Assembly: GCF_900156625.1 (NCBI RefSeq)
Contig: NZ_FTOB01000002.1
Coordinates: 800,275 to 864,274 of the forward strand
Direction of reading: 5' to 3'
Length of the DNA stretch: 64,000 bases
From: Zobellia uliginosa
GTDB taxonomy: Bacteria; Bacteroidota; Bacteroidia; Flavobacteriales; Flavobacteriaceae
This document shows positions 9,770-18,504 of this stretch, piece after piece. The translations under genes and the position numbers were made by a program. The notes beneath the pieces are model-generated. The model did no database searches. It saw only the letters and a program-made list of their open reading frames with translations, and was not told where the DNA came from. Positions within the stretch are counted from its first letter, which is position 1. Each line of letters opens with the position of its first letter.

Positions 9770-10354
9770 ATGGAGAACATACTTGATGAAAGCAAGACCC
9801 GATTAGTGGAAAGTGCAATGAGGTCCATTGCAAACGAGCACCTTAGGCTAATAGAGCTTATCCCATATGGGGAATGGGCCGCTTTAATTCCCGTGATTAC
9901 CCAGGCCAAACGTATTTTTATAATGGGCGCAGGGCGTACCGGACTCATGATGAAGGCGGCGGCAATGCGTTTTATGCACTTGGGCTACGAGGTACACGTA
10001 GTAGGGGAAACCACCTCGCCGGCCATAGCTGCGGGTGATGTACTGATTGCCGGTTCGGGTTCGGGTACGACCCTGGGTATCGTCAACGCCGCGGAAACCA
10101 CGAAACGGGTTGGAGCAGGACTGATATGCTTTACGACCAACCCCGATTCACGCTTGGCCTTATTGTCAGACCATGTGGTGCGTATACCCGCGGCAGAAAA
10201 GCAGGGACGCGACGAATCCATTTCCAAGCAATATGCGGGCAGTCTTTTTGAACAGTCGCTCTTATTGGGTTTAGATGCTTTTTTTCAGACCCTTTGGGAA
10301 TTGGACGGGAGTCCGGCTTCCGAACTTTGGAAGCGGCACGCCAATATGGAGTAA
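9770..10354 (+). CDS. hxlB: 6-phospho-3-hexuloisomerase (SIS domain)
   Basis: The 194-residue protein is a single SIS (sugar isomerase) domain with the family pattern: MGAGRTG in the first phosphate-binding region, an SGSGTT motif for the second, and a Glu-rich SLFEQSLLLGLD segment near the end. The enzyme converts D-arabino-3-hexulose 6-phosphate to fructose 6-phosphate, the second step of the ribulose monophosphate pathway of formaldehyde fixation. The assignment rests on family resemblance and on the adjoining synthase gene. It starts a two-gene operon with hxlA, 52 bp apart, and is divergent from an AraC regulator. Confidence 0.88.
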   Translation: MENILDESKTRLVESAMRSIANEHLRLIELIPYGEWAALIPVITQAKRIFIMGAGRTGLMMKAAAMRFMHLGYEVHVVGETTSPAIAAGDVLIAGSGSGTTLGIVNAAETTKRVGAGLICFTTNPDSRLALLSDHVVRIPAAEKQGRDESISKQYAGSLFEQSLLLGLDAFFQTLWELDGSPASELWKRHANME

Positions 10355-10406
10355 CATATTCGATTGCAATACAGAATTAATAATAGAACATTTTAAACAT
10401 AGAATT

Positions 10407-11036
10407 ATGGCAAAGTTACAAGTAGCAATAGATTTATTAAAAATAGAAGATGCCATTGCATTGGCGACCAAGGTGTCCCCGTACATCGACATTATAGAAT
10501 TGGGAACGCCCCTTATTAAAAGTGAGGGCCTATCGGGAATCAGAAAGATGAAAGATGCCTTTCCCGATAAATTGGTCTTGGCCGATCTAAAAACGGCCGA
10601 TGCAGGGGAATTGGAAGCCGATATGGCCTTTGGTGCCGGAGCCGATTACATTACGGTTCTAGGGGCAACGGGTGATGCGACCATAGCTGGGGCGGTAAAA
10701 TCGGCAAAAGCACATGGCAAGGGTATCGTAGTCGATACCATTGGAGTAAAAGACAGGGTAAAACGTGCCCAAGAGGCTATTGCCTTGGGCGCCGAATTTG
10801 TAGAATTGCATGCCGGTCTTGACGAACAGGCCGAAGAAACGTATTCCATTCAGGTATTGATAGATGAAGCCGCCAGGGCGGGAGTACCCGTGTCTATCGC
10901 CGGAGGTGTAAACCTAGGCAGTATTGCGGCCGTAAAACAATCGGGAGTAACGGTAGCAGTGGCAGGAGCCGCCATTTACGGTGCCGAAGACCCTAGCCAA
11001 GCGGCCAAGGAGTTAAAGGAATTATTGGAAGCCTAG
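10407..11036 (+). CDS. hxlA: 3-hexulose-6-phosphate synthase
   Basis: The 209-residue protein belongs to the OMP-decarboxylase superfamily. The ATG at 10407 gives the family-typical MAKLQVAIDLL start; earlier in-frame codons only read back through the end of hxlB. The signature DLKTAD at residues 60-65 is the metal- and substrate-binding DxKxxD motif, and the C-terminal VAGAAIYGAEDP binds phosphate. The enzyme condenses formaldehyde with ribulose 5-phosphate. In a marine flavobacterium this pair is more likely to detoxify formaldehyde released during demethylation of methyl-galactose in red-algal galactans than to support methylotrophy; that is inference from known biology of such bacteria. 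Confidence 0.9.
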   Translation: MAKLQVAIDLLKIEDAIALATKVSPYIDIIELGTPLIKSEGLSGIRKMKDAFPDKLVLADLKTADAGELEADMAFGAGADYITVLGATGDATIAGAVKSAKAHGKGIVVDTIGVKDRVKRAQEAIALGAEFVELHAGLDEQAEETYSIQVLIDEAARAGVPVSIAGGVNLGSIAAVKQSGVTVAVAGAAIYGAEDPSQAAKELKELLEA

Positions 11037-11159
11037 GCCCTACCAAGCCATAAATGATTGCTCAATTACAAAGCTATCAGGCCTTTAGTTTTGTATATGG
11101 TAGTTATGAAGCGGATCGTATCAAAATTGTTGCGAGCGCGATTCCAATACTCGTAAAAA

Positions 11160-11198
11160 CAAAAAAAGGACCAATGCACAGGCATGGTCCTTTTGTTT
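11160..11198. terminator. Bidirectional terminator between hxlA and trpB
   Basis: A run of A is followed by GGACCA, a short bulge and ATGC, which pair back with GCATGGTCC at 11182-11190; TTTTGTTTT follows. It serves the convergent hxlA and trpB transcripts. Confidence 0.75.
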
Positions 11199-11235
11199 TC
11201 CAGTCCCCATAAATTCATGGGCTAGGGGAGGTGTT

Positions 11236-12435
11236 CTATTCCGGAAGGCCGTAGGTATCCACTACATAGTCGATATCCTTATCCCCTCTACCGCTCAAAT
11301 TGATGAGTATGGATTTTTGGGGATGCTCTTGGGCCAGTTTTATACCATAGGCAACGGCATGGGAGCTTTCCAGGGCGGGAATGATCCCTTCCAGTCGGCT
11401 TAGCTCGTAGAAGGCGTCTATGGTTTCCTTGTCGTTGATAATGTCGTAGTTGACGGCACCCATGTCCTTGAGCATACTGTGCTCGGGGCCGACACCCGGA
11501 TAATCGAGTCCGCTTGCCACGGAATAGACCGGTGCCGGGTCGCCATTCTCATCTTGTAGGGTATAGCACTTAAAACCGTGGATGATGTTCGGGGTACCAA
11601 AGGTCATGGTAGCGGCATGCTCGCCCATTTCCAAGGAGCGACCTCCGGGTTCAACGCCGTGCAATTTGCAGTCATCGTCTTCGAGAAATGCCGAGAATAT
11701 CCCTATGGCATTGCTTCCTCCGCCCACACAGGCCACGACATGGTCGGGCAGTTCCCCGGTCATATCCATAAACTGCTCTCGGGCTTCGATACCCACCACC
11801 CGTTGAAAATCACGGACCATCATGGGAAAGGGATGGGGACCCACCACCGAACCGATGCAGTAAATGGTGTTTTCAGGATCCTTAAGGTAGGCCTCAAAGG
11901 CCGAATCGACCGCTTCTTTTAAGGTTTTTAGACCGTGGGTCGCGGGCACCACCTCGGCCCCCAATATTTTCATACGCACCACGTTCGGATGCTGTTTTTT
12001 AATATCGACCTCGCCCATGTGTATTTCGCACTCCAACCCGAAATAGGCTGCGGCAGTGGCCAAAGCCACCCCGTGTTGGCCCGCTCCGGTTTCGGCGATC
12101 AGTTTCTTTTTACCGAGGTGCTTGGCCAGCAAGGCCTCGCCCATACAGTGGTTCAGCTTATGCGCTCCCGAATGGTTCAGGTCTTCCCGTTTTAAATAGA
12201 TCCGTCCCCCGTATTTTTTGGACAAACGGGAACAATAGTAGACCGGGGTGGGGCGCCCCTGGTAATGTTTGCGGATGCTACGCAACTCCTCTATAAAGTT
12301 GTGCGATTTGCTAATGGTCTGATAGGCATCCGTTATTTTTTTCATTTCGACCTCTAGGGCCGGTGGTATAAAGGCCCCACCGTAATCTTCGAAAAACCCT
12401 TGGTCATTCGGGTATTTTTTAAAGTAACTGCTCAT
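11236..12435 (-). CDS. trpB: Tryptophan synthase beta chain, stand-alone copy
   Basis: A 399-residue PLP enzyme of the TrpB1 type. Visible marks are K93 in HSGAHKLN, which would form the Schiff base with PLP, the ETGAGQHG substrate loop, the GGGSNA phosphate-binding loop and the [12 protein letters not shown] segment. It condenses indole with serine, normally in a complex with TrpA. No other trp gene lies next to it: hxlA converges on one side and a defence cluster starts on the other. It may be a second copy used to salvage indole, or the only copy separated from its operon. A weak promoter-like pair (TTTG and TATTTTTA, 21 bp apart) reads toward it at 12507-12475. Confidence 0.92.
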   Translation of the reverse strand: MSSYFKKYPNDQGFFEDYGGAFIPPALEVEMKKITDAYQTISKSHNFIEELRSIRKHYQGRPTPVYYCSRLSKKYGGRIYLKREDLNHSGAHKLNHCMGEALLAKHLGKKKLIAETGAGQHGVALATAAAYFGLECEIHMGEVDIKKQHPNVVRMKILGAEVVPATHGLKTLKEAVDSAFEAYLKDPENTIYCIGSVVGPHPFPMMVRDFQRVVGIEAREQFMDMTGELPDHVVACVGGGSNAIGIFSAFLEDDDCKLHGVEPGGRSLEMGEHAATMTFGTPNIIHGFKCYTLQDENGDPAPVYSVASGLDYPGVGPEHSMLKDMGAVNYDIINDKETIDAFYELSRLEGIIPALESSHAVAYGIKLAQEHPQKSILINLSGRGDKDIDYVVDTYGLPE

Positions 12436-12891
12436 GCTATGTTATTAAAATTAATTTTTGGTTCGCGCATCTCATAAAAATACACAAAGCATTCAATTGA
12501 GCCCAAAGAGGGAATAGTAAATTAGGGGGATTCACAAAATGTTATCATTTCTTTAGGAAAAGAAGGTAGGGGTGGGGGGGAATGGTGATAGGACCATATG
12601 AAGATTTTTTTACAAGACGTTTACGGAAAACTGTAAAAAAGAATGGAAGAAAGGGGCTAAGTTGCAGCGGGGTAAATATGGGGCGTTAAGGCAATTTTGA
12701 AAGTGTTAATCCATAGAGTCTGTTCGCTTTAATTTGAACTAATAAAAAGGGGGATTTAGCGTAAAATTTGGCTTCAATTTATGAATTGTTCTAACTTTAG
12801 AAGCTTGAAAATGACTGATGATGTCATTGGAATTTAACCACTTACAACTTGAACATTGATTAAAATTGCTCCATATTAATATTTTATTAAA
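12436..12891. other. Intergenic region at the edge of the defence cluster
   Basis: No gene is supported here. The trpB promoter region lies at the left. A G-rich stretch near 12567-12586 and then AT-rich DNA lead to the PLD-like gene. This is where composition changes from the GC-richer core side to the accessory block. Confidence 0.5.
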
Positions 12892-13800
12892 ATGGCTAAA
12901 TTCATTACAGGAAAACAGCTGACCGACGAGGTTTATGAGATTATTCATAAGGCAAAGAAGCAATTGTTAATTGTTTCTCCATACATTAAATTAGATGATT
13001 ATTTCAAAAAGGCTCTTTTTGAAAATCATAAGAAAAATTCAGAACTACACATTATTATTGCCTTTGGAAAAAACAAAAAAAATCCACAACGGAGTTTACA
13101 AAAAGAAGACCTAGATTATTTTAAGGACTTTCCGAATGTTTCTATTGTTTTCATTCCCAATCTACATGCAAAATATTATGCCAATGAGAAAAAGGGCATT
13201 ATAACATCTATCAATTTGTATGATTATTCATTTAAAAACAATGTCGAGTTCGGGGTAATCAGTGAGACCTCACTTTTGGGAGGTTCTGCCATCGATAAGG
13301 AAGCTTGGCAGGAAACCATGAAGATCTTAGGGGAAAATAGCACCGCTTTTATAAGAAGGCCAACGTATAAAAAGAAGTTTTTGATTGCGAAAGATTATGT
13401 TGGATCTGAAACGCTTTTAGATCTTACCGAGGAATTATTAAGTGGAAGGATCCCGAAAAAACGAAGCGTTTTTGAATTTATGGATCGTACCTTTGTAGAC
13501 GAGCTACCATATACGGAAAGGGTAAGTAGGGAGGAATTTGAAAAACAAAATAGCTTGGCAGAACCGATTATCGAAATACAGGAACCCAAGACAAAAAATA
13601 AACTTCTTTCCGCAACAAATCTTGGAAAGTTAAAAGGGAAATCTTTTGCAGAAGTCATTGAGGTTATGATAGCAAATGGATATGTTGTAGATAAGACTAC
13701 CATAACCGTAAATGGTAAGTCGGTAGGAATTGAATATAGAGAGAATGCCAAAGGGGAGAAATGGATTGTTTACCCACAGTCTTTGGCCGAATTATTATAA
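12892..13800 (+). CDS. Phospholipase D-like domain protein associated with type I R-M genes
   Basis: The 302-residue protein opens with a region that resembles the PLD-like nuclease fold. A single HKD-type motif is seen: H92 and K94 in LHAKYY, N108 and E119 in the following strands. A one-motif protein would act as a dimer. The C-terminal 60 residues hold a small domain that starts KLKGKSFAEVIEVMIANGY, which I do not recognise. Family members include nucleases such as BfiI-like restriction enzymes and phospholipases, so a DNA-cleaving or DNA-binding defence role is plausible. It lies 22 bp before hsdM on the same strand and probably shares the operon. Confidence 0.7.
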   Translation: MAKFITGKQLTDEVYEIIHKAKKQLLIVSPYIKLDDYFKKALFENHKKNSELHIIIAFGKNKKNPQRSLQKEDLDYFKDFPNVSIVFIPNLHAKYYANEKKGIITSINLYDYSFKNNVEFGVISETSLLGGSAIDKEAWQETMKILGENSTAFIRRPTYKKKFLIAKDYVGSETLLDLTEELLSGRIPKKRSVFEFMDRTFVDELPYTERVSREEFEKQNSLAEPIIEIQEPKTKNKLLSATNLGKLKGKSFAEVIEVMIANGYVVDKTTITVNGKSVGIEYRENAKGEKWIVYPQSLAELL

Positions 13801-13822
13801 ATTTAGCGTTTAACTAATATAA

Positions 13823-15403
13823 ATGACCCAACAAACACAACAACTACAAGCCCAACTCTGGAACATCGCCAATACCCTTCGAGGGAAGATGGATGCCGAT
13901 GATTTTAGGGACTACATACTAGGCTTCATTTTTTACAAATACCTGAGTAAAAAAATGGAACTCTACGCCAACGAAATCTTGGAGCCGGACAACCTAAAGT
14001 TCCGCGATTTGGAAGGCCATCCGCAGGAAACGGAATACATAGAAGCCGTACGGGATGCCGCCTTGGATAAACTAGGCTATTTCTTATTGCCCTCTGAGCT
14101 GTTCTCCGAACTGGCCAGACGTGGCAATTCCGGCGGAAAACACCAATTTATATTAAGTGATCTATCTAGGGTATTGACGCATATTGAGCAGAGTACCATG
14201 GGTAGTGAAAGTGAAGAGGATTTTGGCAACCTCTTCGAAGATCTGGATCTCACCAGTTCTAAACTTGGGAAGTCGGAGAACGATAAGAACGAACTCATTG
14301 TAAAAGTACTTTCGCATTTAGAGGAAATCGATTTTGATATAGCCAATTCTGAAAGCGATATGCTGGGCGATGCCTACGAATACCTGATCGGGCAATTTGC
14401 TTCCGGTGCAGGGAAGAAGGCGGGGGAGTTTTATACCCCCCAACAGGTATCGAACGTATTGGCGCAATTGGTCACCTTGGGTAAGGACAAGTTAAAGAGT
14501 GTTTACGACCCCACCTGTGGTTCTGGCTCTTTGTTGCTACGCGTTGCCAAACAAGTAAAGCAAGTGGGCGGATTCTACGGTCAGGAAATGAACCCCACTA
14601 CCTACAACCTGTGCCGCATGAACATGATTATGCACGATGTACATTACAAAAAGTTCGATATAAAAAACGAAAACACCCTCGAAAAACCACAGCATGTAGA
14701 TATGCGTTTTGAGGCCATTGTCGCCAACCCGCCATTTTCGGCCAAGTGGAGTGCGAGTCCCTTGTTTATGAGCGACGACCGTTTTGCCGCCTACGGCAAA
14801 CTGGCACCGGGCAGTAAGGCCGATTTTGCCTTTGTACAGCACATGGTGCATCAATTGGCCGATAATGGTACCATGGCCTGTGTATTGCCCCATGGCGTAC
14901 TGTTTAGGGGGGCTGCCGAAGGGCATATACGTAAGTACCTGATAGAAGACCGTAATTACCTCGATGCCGTTATAGGCCTGCCCGCCAATATCTTTTACGG
15001 TACGAGCATCCCTACCTGTATTTTGGTATTGAAGAAAAACAGGTCAGAAGCTAAGAATATACTCTTTATAGACGCTAGCCAACATTTTGAAAAGGTAAAG
15101 ACCCAAAATGTGTTGCGGGACGGGCACATTACCAAAATAATAGATGTTTATAAGGCCTACAGCAGCGGAGCCTTGGACGATGCCGTGGTGGACAAATATA
15201 GCTATGTGGCTCCATTGGCCCAGGTAGCCGAAAACGACTACAACCTGAACATACCTCGTTATGTGGACACCTTTGAGGAAGAGGAGCCGGTAGACTTGCA
15301 ACAAGTCTCCCAAGACTTAAAACAACTCGAAAAAGAGATAAGGAAAACCGATAACACCATACAACAGTTCTGTGATGAACTGGGCATAGATACCCCTTTT
15401 TAA
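13823..15403 (+). CDS. hsdM: Type I restriction-modification system methyltransferase subunit
   Basis: A 526-residue N6-adenine methyltransferase. Residues of about 10-160 form the HsdM N-terminal helical domain. The SAM-binding motif I is DPTCGSG at 229-235 and the catalytic motif IV is NPPF at 302-305. The C-terminal helices (from about 490) would pack against HsdS. With HsdS it methylates the host target sequence; with HsdR it forms the restriction complex. It shares one base with hsdS at the TAATG junction, which implies translational coupling. Confidence 0.95.
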   Translation: MTQQTQQLQAQLWNIANTLRGKMDADDFRDYILGFIFYKYLSKKMELYANEILEPDNLKFRDLEGHPQETEYIEAVRDAALDKLGYFLLPSELFSELARRGNSGGKHQFILSDLSRVLTHIEQSTMGSESEEDFGNLFEDLDLTSSKLGKSENDKNELIVKVLSHLEEIDFDIANSESDMLGDAYEYLIGQFASGAGKKAGEFYTPQQVSNVLAQLVTLGKDKLKSVYDPTCGSGSLLLRVAKQVKQVGGFYGQEMNPTTYNLCRMNMIMHDVHYKKFDIKNENTLEKPQHVDMRFEAIVANPPFSAKWSASPLFMSDDRFAAYGKLAPGSKADFAFVQHMVHQLADNGTMACVLPHGVLFRGAAEGHIRKYLIEDRNYLDAVIGLPANIFYGTSIPTCILVLKKNRSEAKNILFIDASQHFEKVKTQNVLRDGHITKIIDVYKAYSSGALDDAVVDKYSYVAPLAQVAENDYNLNIPRYVDTFEEEEPVDLQQVSQDLKQLEKEIRKTDNTIQQFCDELGIDTPF

Positions 15404-16683
15404 TGGCAGCACAAAATACAAACGTAATATCAAATCAACCCGTCATCGCGAGTGAGGAAAGAGCGAAACAATCTGCTCTTTCGAAGCCAACGAAGCAATC
15501 TCTTGTTCCGGCATTACGCTTTAAAGAGTTTGAGGGGGGAATTAGGGAAACTTCTTTTGGCAAGCTTTATTCATTTCATACTACAAATTCATTTTCTAGA
15601 GCGAAATTAAATTATGATAAGGGAATAGTTAGAAATATCCATTATGGAGATATACATACTAAGTTTCAATCTCATTTTTATTTAGAAAGTGAATGTGTTC
15701 CTTTTATAAATGAGGATGTAGACTTATCTAAAGTTAAAGAAGAATCTTACTGTAAAGTTGGAGATATCATAATTGCCGATGCATCCGAAGACTATGCTGA
15801 TATTGGCAAATCTATTGAGCTGTTAGACCTTAATAATGAAAAAATATTAGCTGGATTGCATACTTTTTTAGCTAGGCCTATTTCAGGTAAAACAGCAGTC
15901 GGTTTTATGAGCTATCTTCTAAAATCTTGGAAGTTAAGAAAGCAGATAATGACAATCGCTCAAGGCACTAAAGTTTTAAGCCTGTCAACGAGGAGGGTAT
16001 CAAAATTAAAACTCAACCTCCCCTCCCTCCCCGAACAACAAAAAATAGCGGCCTTTTTGTCTGCCGTAGATCAAAAAATACAGCAGCTCACCCAAAAGAA
16101 AGCCTTGTTGGAGGACTACAAAAAAGGGGTGATGCAGCAACTGTTTTCGGGTAAACTGAGGTTTAAGGATGATGATGGGAATGACTATCCCGATTGGGAG
16201 GAGAAACGGTTGGGGGATATATTAACAATTGGAAGTGGGCGTGATTATAAACATCTTTCACAAGGAGACATTCCCGTTTATGGTACTGGTGGGTACATGA
16301 CATCAGTTAGCGAGTATTTATTTGATGGAGATAGCGTAGGAATAGGAAGAAAAGGGACTATTGACAAACCTGTATTTTTAAGTGGTAAGTTTTGGACTGT
16401 AGATACACTATTCTATACACATTCATTCAAGGAAGTTTTACCTTTTTTTATTTATTTAAAATTTCAATCTATAAATTGGAAACTCTATAATGAAGCATCC
16501 GGAGTACCTAGTTTATCCAAATCAACAATAGAAAAAATCAAGATTGAAATCCCATCATTGCCAGAACAACAAAAAATCGCGAGTTTTTTATCAAGTATCG
16601 ATGCCAAAATAGAACAGGTCAACCAACAACTCAACCAAACCCAGACTTTTAAAAAAGGCTTGTTGCAGCAGATGTTTGTGTAA
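15403..16683 (+). CDS. hsdS: Type I restriction-modification system specificity subunit
   Basis: The 426-residue protein has two target-recognition domains (about 45-205 and 275-385). Each is followed by a conserved coiled-coil repeat that starts SLPEQQKIA and sets the spacing of the half-sites. The recognition domains are visibly AT-richer than the conserved parts, as expected for segments exchanged by recombination. The extreme N-terminus is unusual: between MAAQNTNV and VPALRFKEFEGG lie about 25 codons made by a palindromic repeat element (separate entry). HsdS guides methylation and cleavage; its target sequence cannot be read from this data. Confidence 0.93.
   Translation: MAAQNTNVISNQPVIASEERAKQSALSKPTKQSLVPALRFKEFEGGIRETSFGKLYSFHTTNSFSRAKLNYDKGIVRNIHYGDIHTKFQSHFYLESECVPFINEDVDLSKVKEESYCKVGDIIIADASEDYADIGKSIELLDLNNEKILAGLHTFLARPISGKTAVGFMSYLLKSWKLRKQIMTIAQGTKVLSLSTRRVSKLKLNLPSLPEQQKIAAFLSAVDQKIQQLTQKKALLEDYKKGVMQQLFSGKLRFKDDDGNDYPDWEEKRLGDILTIGSGRDYKHLSQGDIPVYGTGGYMTSVSEYLFDGDSVGIGRKGTIDKPVFLSGKFWTVDTLFYTHSFKEVLPFFIYLKFQSINWKLYNEASGVPSLSKSTIEKIKIEIPSLPEQQKIASFLSSIDAKIEQVNQQLNQTQTFKKGLLQQMFV
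15430..15505 (+). repeat. Palindromic repeat element inserted in frame in hsdS
   Basis: GAAAGAGC at 15457-15464 pairs exactly with GCTCTTTC at 15475-15482. The motif CGAA(A/G)CAATCT occurs twice, and the element opens with CGTCATCGCGAGTGAGGAA. It resembles short dispersed repeats of the CGTCATTGCGAGC...GAAGCAATC type known from many bacterial genomes. It is translated as part of HsdS without breaking the frame. Confidence 0.6.
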
Positions 16684-16719
16684 GGGTAAAAATTGAAACA
16701 CATGGTATTATCGGTGCTT

Positions 16720-16741
16720 GGTTGTTGAGCGTAGTTGAAAC
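16720..16741. repeat. Possible dispersed repeat fragment after hsdS
   Basis: TTGTTGAGCGTAGTTGAAAC resembles the widespread short repeat containing TGAGCGTAGTCGAA. Only one copy is seen in the window, so the assignment rests on resemblance. Confidence 0.3.
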
Positions 16742-16789
16742 AAAAAAAGCATTGGAAACATCGGGTTATTCAAAAATTAAGGGATGATG

Positions 16790-16926
16790 GCGCACGTTTT
16801 TTAGTTGTATGAAGTTTTGCGCACGTTTTTATTCAATGGCGCACGTTTTTTAATTCAATTTTTGCGCACGTTTTTTTGTTTAATTTAATTTTTGCGCACG
16901 TTTTTTTTAATTAGCGCACGTTTTTT
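16790..16926 (+). repeat. Array of six GCGCACG-T(5-8) repeats between hsdS and fic
   Basis: GCGCACG followed by 5 to 8 T occurs at 16790, 16819, 16839, 16864, 16894 and 16914, all in the same orientation. Start-to-start distances are 29, 20, 25, 30 and 20 bp. Spacers are AT-rich and partly alike (ATTCAAT, AATTTAAT). The last copy lies just upstream of a -7-like TATATTTA at 16930-16937, so a bound protein would cover the fic promoter. This looks like an operator array; its protein is unknown. Confidence 0.8.
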
Positions 16927-16962
16927 GGTTATATTTATTTATAACAAAGAGAATTTTAAAAC

Positions 16963-18504
16963 ATGGAAATAGCTATACCATCAATTGAAACATCCATATT
17001 TCAGGGAAAAACTACGCCTGAAAAAGGAAAAATAGTGGGTTATGGTGCCATTATAGAAAATTTAAAGTTGCCTATACCATTTCCAAATACATTATCTCTA
17101 ATTACTCAAAAGAGTAAAAAATATAATCAAGAGGGTTGGAAGGTGTTTCCAACCTCATACCAACCGGAAGAAACTTTATACAAACAATTAGTATTTGCCA
17201 TTAAATATGAAGGTATTAACCTTTTGGTATTTAAATCATTATTTAAAAACATATCTAAAGAAGCTATAACAACTATACTACATATAGAACCGATGGGGCA
17301 ATATAGCCGTAAAATGTGGTTTTTATATGAATGGTTGCAACAAGAGGAAATTGATGTACAGGTTGATTTAAAAAAGCGTAAATATATTCCTTTGTTAGAT
17401 GCAAGTATGCAATACGCGATAAAAGGGGAAGAAGTTGCTAAACAAAAGATTATTAATAACCTTCCGGGAACCATAGATTTTTGTCCGTTAATTTTTAAGA
17501 CCGAGAAACTGGAAACCTATATCACTGCCAATATAGCAGGTAAGAAAAATACATTCCTTAACGGTATCCATAAAGATGTGTTACAACGCGCATCTTCTTT
17601 TTTATTGCTAAAAGATTCCAAAGCCTCTTTTACCATAGAAGGCGAAAACCCCGGAAACAACAGGGCCATGCGTTGGGGAAAAGCTATTGGGCAAGCGGGT
17701 CAAAAACCATTGGGCATAGAGGAATTAATTCGCTTACAGCAAATAGTCATAGAAAATAGTCGATTTTTAGAGATGGGATTGCGAAAAAAGGGCGGATTTG
17801 TTGGCGAACATGATCGGGTCACAGGAGAACCTATTCCAGACCATATATCCGCAAAAGCGGATGATGTTGAACCCCTTTTAAAAGGATTGATAGCAACCAA
17901 TGAAGCATTGCAAGACCATACTTATGATGCGGTGTTGGCAGCAGCGACCATAGCATTCGGGTTTGTATTCATACATCCTTTTGTTGATGGTAACGGACGA
18001 TTACATCGCTATATTATCCATCATATCTTAGCAAAAAAAGAATTTACACAACAAGGCGTTATTTTCCCTGTGTCCTCATCCATACTCGACCACATAGATG
18101 ATTACAAAACCGTTTTGGAATCGTATTCACACCCCTTGTTAGACCATATTGATTGGAAAGAAACCGAAGACCATAATGTTGATGTTACTAATGATACCAT
18201 TGATTTTTACCGTTATTTCGATGCTACAAAACAAGCGGAATTTTTATACGATTGCGTACAAGATACTCTAGAACGCGTTATTCCTGAAGAAGTAACCTAT
18301 TTGCAAAACTATGATGCATTTAAAAAATTTATAGACAACAATTTTGAAATGCCCGATAAAATGGTTGCTATTCTGGTTCGTTTTTTAGAACAAAATGATG
18401 GCGTTTTATCAAAAAGAGCGTTGAAAAAAGAATTTTCGGCTTTAAATGAGAAAGAAATCATGGAAATCGAAAAGCAATATAAAACCATTTTTTTAGAAGA
18501 TTAA
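16963..18504 (+). CDS. Fic-family protein (probable AMP-transferase) within the type I R-M operon
   Basis: The 513-residue protein contains the complete Fic motif HPFVDGNGRLHR at 338-349, with the catalytic histidine H338. An inhibitory segment of class II type, S222-x3-E226-G, stands upstream in the sequence SFTIEG, so the protein can hold itself in check. Fic enzymes usually transfer AMP from ATP to a target hydroxyl. The N-terminal 200 residues and the C-terminal 100 residues are not assigned; the C-terminal end may be a helical or winged-helix domain. The stop codon is directly followed by the hsdR ATG. Fic genes occur inside type I R-M operons in other bacteria, but their part in restriction is not settled. 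The GCGCACG array lies directly upstream. Confidence 0.88.
   Translation: MEIAIPSIETSIFQGKTTPEKGKIVGYGAIIENLKLPIPFPNTLSLITQKSKKYNQEGWKVFPTSYQPEETLYKQLVFAIKYEGINLLVFKSLFKNISKEAITTILHIEPMGQYSRKMWFLYEWLQQEEIDVQVDLKKRKYIPLLDASMQYAIKGEEVAKQKIINNLPGTIDFCPLIFKTEKLETYITANIAGKKNTFLNGIHKDVLQRASSFLLLKDSKASFTIEGENPGNNRAMRWGKAIGQAGQKPLGIEELIRLQQIVIENSRFLEMGLRKKGGFVGEHDRVTGEPIPDHISAKADDVEPLLKGLIATNEALQDHTYDAVLAAATIAFGFVFIHPFVDGNGRLHRYIIHHILAKKEFTQQGVIFPVSSSILDHIDDYKTVLESYSHPLLDHIDWKETEDHNVDVTNDTIDFYRYFDATKQAEFLYDCVQDTLERVIPEEVTYLQNYDAFKKFIDNNFEMPDKMVAILVRFLEQNDGVLSKRALKKEFSALNEKEIMEIEKQYKTIFLED

Noticed and set aside
10275-10406. An N-terminal extension of hxlA back to 10275
   Set aside because: It would overlap the end of hxlB by 80 bp; the ATG at 10407 gives the standard 209-residue enzyme.
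12567-12586. A G-quadruplex regulatory element upstream of the defence cluster
   Set aside because: The G runs are too irregular to make four clean tracts, and no gene start is near enough.
16790-16926. A small CRISPR array
   Set aside because: The repeated unit is only 7 bases plus T, the spacing varies from 20 to 30 bp with AT-rich related spacers, and no cas gene is near.
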